This document shows positions 58,556-64,000 of a DNA stretch of 64,000 nucleotides, piece after piece. A program made the position numbers and the translations under genes. The notes under the pieces are model-generated. The model made no database searches. It was not told where the DNA came from and was given only the letters and a program-made list of their open reading frames with translations. Position 1 is the stretch's first letter, and every line of letters begins with the position of its first letter. The DNA comes from Endocalyx cinctus. Its lineage: Eukaryota > Ascomycota > Sordariomycetes > Amphisphaeriales > Apiosporaceae. Location: the NCBI GenBank assembly GCA_001600455.1, contig BCKC01000009.1, positions 1,116,001 through 1,180,000 on the forward strand, in the 5' to 3' direction.

Positions 58556-61500
58556 ACGGCTGGGAGAAGGGCTGGCTGGGTTTCTCCCGGGTGGATAACA
58601 GGCGTAAGTACGTACATACACAGTAAGACATATGCTTGCGATAACTGGGGGTTGAGAGAGAGAGCGAGCCTACCTGACCCCGTGGACTTATTTTCGTCTA
58701 TCTACCCGAAATGGCGTACCTTATTCCAGGGGTCCTCTCTCTGCCTGACCGTGTACTTGGCCTAACTACGTTGTGTAACCATATTTTCATATATAAATAT
58801 ATAAAAGATTAATTATGAAAGCGCAGAAAATAGTATTACGTGCATATATAGAGTTGTATCGGAAGACGGTCTGGTCTGTTCGTATGTCGCCATCACCCTC
58901 GCATTAAAAGACAAAACAAGGCTGAAATAATTCTTTTTTTTTAAACCCCCCAAAAGAACGAAACGAATAAAAATAAAAGGATAGAGAAGAAAAAAAAATA
59001 GAAACGACAACGACATAAAAAAAAAACTTGCTTACTTGTCTATCTTGTCATCCATTCCCAACGGGCAACGGAGCCAAGACCGCCTTATGCTCTGTTACCG
59101 CATCCTTACTTCTCAATGCTCGGCTGTCAAATAAGAAGCACGAACGTAAGGACGAACAGCTTCTCGGCTGGTGTAATGACAAGAAACTGACAACTATAAC
59201 AAGATAATAAGGACAGGGGTTCTGTGATTCTAAAATCAGTGGGATCGCGGAATGGATCGTGGGGTCTTCCTGTCAGCTATTATCTTATTCTTTTGTTCAT
59301 ATGTTAACCATTTTCGATCGATTTCTTTTTTGTTTAAAATTATCTTGTTTCGAGGTATGAAAATCATCATCATCTGCGCTGTCGTAGTTCAAAAAGAGTA
59401 AAATGGATTTCGCCACCTTGGCACTGCCATCGACACTCATCCATAAGTCAGGAAGTTCTGAACGCCGATCCGTGGGCCACCCAGCAATCGCTCCAACCGG
59501 AATCGGTTGCGTTCGAGCCAATACGGCTTCCCCGAATTTATTTTTTGTTTGTCCCACTGCACAACGCTGCCTTTGCCCACAATCCCCACTTTCAGCACCT
59601 CCCTCTCTGCTCTATCATCTTCTGTGCCTCACTCCCTCCCTCTCACTCGATCCCGCGCCCGCGCCCACGCCATCGCCACACCGGGAAAAAAAGAGTCGCT
59701 GTTAAACCTCAATTGGGGCCCAGGCATGTTTAGGTAACATTTTTCTTTTGTGTTACCACAAATGAATGCACAATGGACAGGTCCCGATTTGCCGAAAACT
59801 TACTTAATAAGTACTTGTGTATGAGTGAAGTGTTTTGAAGATATGGGTCGGGATCCACATCTGGGATATATCTGCTTTGGATCATAACCCCCAAAAAAAT
59901 CTTCAGATCAAAGCGACAGGGGGAAAATAAGAAACTGTAGTATTCTCAACAGTAGCGAGAACGACGGGAAGAAAGGACACAAAAGACTTCGATACAACGT
60001 AAAAATTCTGGTCCGCTACTCCGGGATTGAAAAGAGGACAAAAATGAGTGAAAAAAAAAAGAACGCTCAGGTCTCAGCTGAAACGGATCTACAAGCGTGG
60101 AGGGTGAAAATGGACGATGATTTTAAAATGCAAGGAGCTAGATCGGCACCACCTATCTCTTTTCTTCCCTGACTTTGCTTTTTTGCGTTTGATTTTCTTC
60201 CGAAATGCACCAAAAAATAAAATAACAATAACCTAAACAATAACTTTACAGATAATAGTAATTAAGTAAAAACAATAAAATAAAGGAAAATCGTAAGAAA
60301 ACGTACCAAATTTGGTATCCTGACCTCGCCCAAACTCCCCTAATTCGATTTTCATTTTCATTTTTTTTTTTTCTCTTCGGGGCATCTCACCCCCTTAATC
60401 CTATACAAGCATACATACGTATACGCAGTGTAGATCACTTATTGCGATTGCGAAATCTTGGAGTTGCCCTTGTCATACCCGACTAAAGCTGATCGGATCC
60501 TTACCATTAACTTTTTATCATGCATGCCCTGCTTTGTAGTATAGACTGCTTATATTAGACATTGCCTGTCAGCCACGTTGTGCTGCGTTGTGCGTCGCCG
60601 CGCCGGGGCGGGATGGGGGTGCGGTGGGGAGGGGGGCACGGTGATGACGGTATGCTATCCCGGAATTACTCTTGTTCGGCTTCCCACGAAAGACCCAGTT
60701 ACCGTTTAATAGCGTAATAAGATTGATTGATCCATTCAGTTGGATTCGTTTTTTTTTAGCACTAAAAGAAGGGGATGGATGGATGGAAGAAGGGAGGGAG
60801 GGATAGATAGTTAGGACCTGCTGTGCTAGATTGGCTGCCTCACTTCACCGCAATCTATCGTCTGTTTACCGCCGGTATCTCCCATATGATAGATATGACG
60901 TTTAGTGTTGAGAACGGAACGAAGCTAGAACAAAATAGCCAAGTTAGTTATACACACCACAAATTAGAAGAATAGGGGTCTCTCGAAAGCCCACTTGGTA
61001 TCTAAACCCTAATTTTCGTCGGTAAGCTAGAGGAATGCGCCGCCTCTGTTTATTATTTTATTTTATTTTTTATTTTTATATTTTGATTAATGTTTATTTT
61101 CTTTGCTTTTGTTTTTGTTTTTGCTTTTTTATTATTATTTGTTTATTTATGCCTCCTTTTTAAAAGGGGCGGCGTGACAAACGGGCTTCACACCTTGATG
61201 TTTTTTTGATAACTTGATATTTTGGTTTTGCTCACTATACTCGATCCGTTATTAATCAGTTATCGCAAGGCAGACAGGTGATTAACAAAAGTGGTATAAC
61301 TTCACAATCGTAGATAGGCTGAATTCGATTCCGAGTAAAGGGAACAGACAAGCCTTAACTATTCGCTCAGAATTCAAGTTGAAGTTTGGTACAGGTGGAA
61401 ATGGGTGAATAGGTTGCGAAACACTAGCGTCTTTTCCGAGCTCCATCCAATAGAGATCGTCATCTAGATGAATGGATATTCGTGCCTGCGTGCATACATA

Positions 61501-62059
61501 TGTGGCGTATGTTATAGACCACGCAAAATGGATCGTCGTGACTGACTTGTAGTAAAGGCCCCGTTGGGCGGTGGAGGTATAATTCTTGGGTTAAGGCGTA
61601 CAATTCCCTTTGTTATAACAGTATTGGGCGGTACTCACGCTTATTTCCCCATTGTGAAACGGTTTTTTTAGATCTGATGATACCTTAAACACAATGTATT
61701 GAGGTTTATGGTACACTATGTACGCGTATATGTGGAGACGGAATTGACAGCAACGCCCATACGACCAAATATCCCCTCTACGGGTCATACGATATAGAAG
61801 ATAAGAATGGTCATTAATAAGACGGACCATACGCTAGAATTGACGGCGATGCCACATGGGGGAGATATTGGATCTATCCAGTCCAAAGCATTCGGCATCC
61901 TCCTTATATTAGATAGAAATTCAAAAGACCCCTGGGGGCGGTGAAATTGAGGAACTGAGTGAGGTACATATTTAGTTGTGACGTCACAGTGGATGCGGGG
62001 GAAGCACTATATCACGCTAGACTAGCTCGTCCATTCTCGTCTTAGTTTCGGTTCTGGGA

Positions 62060-62084
62060 ATTTTTTTTTTTTTTTTTTTTTTTT
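62060..62084 (+). repeat. Poly-T tract beside ambiguous bases
   Basis: About 24 T, followed within 13 bp by two N (62095, 62097), most likely a homopolymer sequencing problem. Confidence 0.85.
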
Positions 62085-64000
62085 AAATGGATCTNTNTGA
62101 TTAACGGATTGAAATGAGACGATTCCTTATAGAACGCATATAGGACATAAATATGAAGTTGATAATATAGAGAAGGGAGGCTCTGATTGTCGCATGCATG
62201 TCAGTAAATCAATAATTCCGCATGTGTGCCTGCCGATCGAAATATCTTAAGGCCACAAAGAAGGGAAAGGGAAAGGAATTAACACGTAAGCGAGTAGAGT
62301 AGTAGAGGATATACAAAGTAGAGAGAAAAAAAAGGCGTAGTATAGGTAAAATGGGATTAGATGAAAATTCAAATAGGTGACAGCAGGTGTTAGTTGTCCC
62401 TTGCCACTTACCACTCACCACCCCAACCTAACTTATCATTTCTGAGATTTCGTATTGGTGACAGTTCCACGAGATTTCTATGGGGTGGCCGTTTTCGCTC
62501 GTCACTGCCGTTCTATAGGTGCATACCTAGTATCCTAGTATGTAATTGTACGATGATGCTACGGTACGGTTGTAATGCTATGTGAAATAGATTTGTGTGT
62601 ATGTTCGGATTGCCTGAATTATGGGGCCAATCCTTAACAGAGCAAGGATTGCGAAGCCAATCACGACTGTACGATATTTTATGGTGTGTGAGACACCCTA
62701 GCTTGGCACGAAGATCTATGGAGGATGGAATGGTCTCGAGCCGTAAATCTGAGGAAAACCTCCCCCAGCTACCTTATTGATCGATTTCAGTCGGTCAAGT
62801 CACCACCAGTCACAGTCACGCCTGGTAGGGCGGGTATCGAAGATATTCACGGGGGACCATCGGTCACATGCCCTCTCTTCACCCCATATTTCTTGATGCC
62901 CTAGATACTACATAGTAGATATGTATATGTTGAACGTATACTAGTGTATATGAGCGAGGCGAAGAGTTTACGTATATATGTATGTAGGATAAGACTGGAT
63001 ACGTGGTTTTTAAATGGTGTCGACCGAAAAGTAGAAGAAGAAAAGAAAGGGAAACCGAGGCGCGGATACACTATTACGTAGTCAGTAATCTCTTGATAGC
63101 TGTTATGGGTTAAGGTGATGAGTTGATAAAGTGAGGATTAAATAAAAATAAATGTATGTATGCGTATACATAGTACATGCTTGGGGGAGCCAGGTACTTC
63201 CTAGTACGACATGCTCGAAATCTCGTGGTTGTAATTATTCTGCACTAGACTGTTAAGAGGTGCATGTGAGTACGGAACACGGCAGCCTCACTGCAGTATG
63301 CTAATACTATGTAAGTACTGTTTAGTGGATCCTTGCAACGTTGCCCTTGTACCATTAAGTACCGCAATACTCTCTGCTAGGTCTAATCATGAGGCGCTTA
63401 CGAGTAGAGACTTCATGGTACGGTCAGTACGGAATTATACGGCATTCTCGTGCTCTTTTTTCCTATTAGGTAGTGTAGGATAACCCTGCACAGTATAATA
63501 GACGTTACAATCAGCTATTGGCTGGAAACTCCCTCTACATAGTGATCAATCCTGGGACTTATCATTAGATAATTTGTCCTCTCTCCTTATTGCCTACCTT
63601 GGCATGACAAAAGAAACTTATCAAAATTATAAACATATTATCTCATTCTCAGATCTTTCGATTTTAAATAAAATCTCTTCTTCGTTGACGAAAATTTCGA
63701 AATATTCTTTTTTTCGTTTCAATATAAGAAAATTTTTATCTGGTACGAGTTACGGATACGGTGTACGTACGACTAGGATATTTAATGGTTGACATTTGTG
63801 GGCGGTGGGTATCTAAGCACCTAGGTTCTGAGATATTACCCTATAAACCCCTATGTTATTGCGGTGAAACTGAAAGCCGACCAATAATTAGTTAGACTTT
63901 AGCAGCCCACATTAGCACCCCGGAGCAGAGTCCACATGTCATATTTTTTTTTTCCTTCCCAGTCCAGTGAATCCTTAGAATGTACACCAAACTACCTAGG

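Larger units (their letters stand above)
56872..64000. other. 7.1 kb region without a supported gene
   Basis: No frame with coding character, and no joining of frames gives a recognisable protein. The region is rich in microsatellites and homopolymers, with GC-rich islands at about 58420-58600, 59400-59700 and 60580-60650. Such islands in long AT-rich spacers may be leaders or promoters of a gene beyond the right edge. N bases at 57504, 62095 and 62097 adjoin homopolymers. Confidence 0.55.

Noticed and set aside
59403..59705. Frame of 100 codons in a GC-richer island
   Set aside because: Pro/Ser-rich low-complexity reading in all frames with no splice continuation; more like leader sequence.
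1..64000. CRISPR array, 5S rRNA, telomeric repeat or intact transposon
   Set aside because: None of the expected repeats, conserved 5S blocks, TTAGGG arrays, transposase or reverse transcriptase motifs were seen.

Overview
The window is a 64 kb piece of nuclear DNA from a filamentous ascomycete (Pezizomycotina, most likely a Sordariomycete; Xylariales is a guess). Genes carry short introns of about 50-200 nt with fungal GT..AG borders and CTRAC-type branch sites. Several protein families are typical of this group: FunK1 kinases, FLC/TRP-like channels, X325/BIM1-like secreted proteins and CBM20 glucoamylases. I assembled the gene models by hand from reading frames plus splice signals. For every multi-exon gene called intact the exon lengths add up to an uninterrupted frame.

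Left part (1-24.5 kb), accessory character with wide AT-rich spacers: tRNA CCA-adding enzyme (+) with two in-frame starts; a microsomal cytochrome P450 (-) whose stop lies 2 bp from the CCA1 stop; a GH15+CBM20 glucoamylase (-) with altered active-site surroundings; an X325/BIM1-like secreted protein (+) lacking the copper-binding N-terminal histidine; a FAD monooxygenase (+) convergent with an MFS exporter (-); a small two-exon conserved-looking fragment inside a 4 kb spacer; an FLC/TRP-like channel (+); and an intronless BBE-type FAD oxidase (-). P450, FMO, MFS and BBE are the usual tailoring and transport genes of secondary metabolism, but there is no backbone synthase here and the genes are interleaved with unrelated ones, so I do not call a cluster.

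Middle part (27.4-46.5 kb), housekeeping and signalling: TTI2 (PIKK maturation), FIG4 (PI(3,5)P2 phosphatase), a FunK1-type kinase, a disordered fungal protein of unknown function, a Chk2/PRD-4-type checkpoint kinase (SQ/TQ cluster, FHA, kinase) and a six-exon BAR-PH-ArfGAP protein (Csx2 type). TTI2 stabilises the ATM/ATR-class kinases that activate Chk2, and FIG4, ArfGAP and the UNC13 homologue all act in membrane traffic; these are pathway relations, not evidence of co-regulation.

Right part (46.5-64 kb): a decayed cytochrome P450 (frameshifts, changed I-helix and haem motif, early stop), an intact UNC13/Munc13 homologue with MUN and C2 regions, and a final 7 kb with no gene I can support, rich in homopolymers, microsatellites and opposed G- and C-runs. 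Ambiguous bases occur at 3372, 26826-26879, 57504, 62095 and 62097. I found no tRNA, rRNA, CRISPR or intact transposon. No wholly new system is visible; the most unusual items are the altered glucoamylase and X325-like enzymes, the decayed P450, the small unknown gene and a recurrent intergenic 9-mer.
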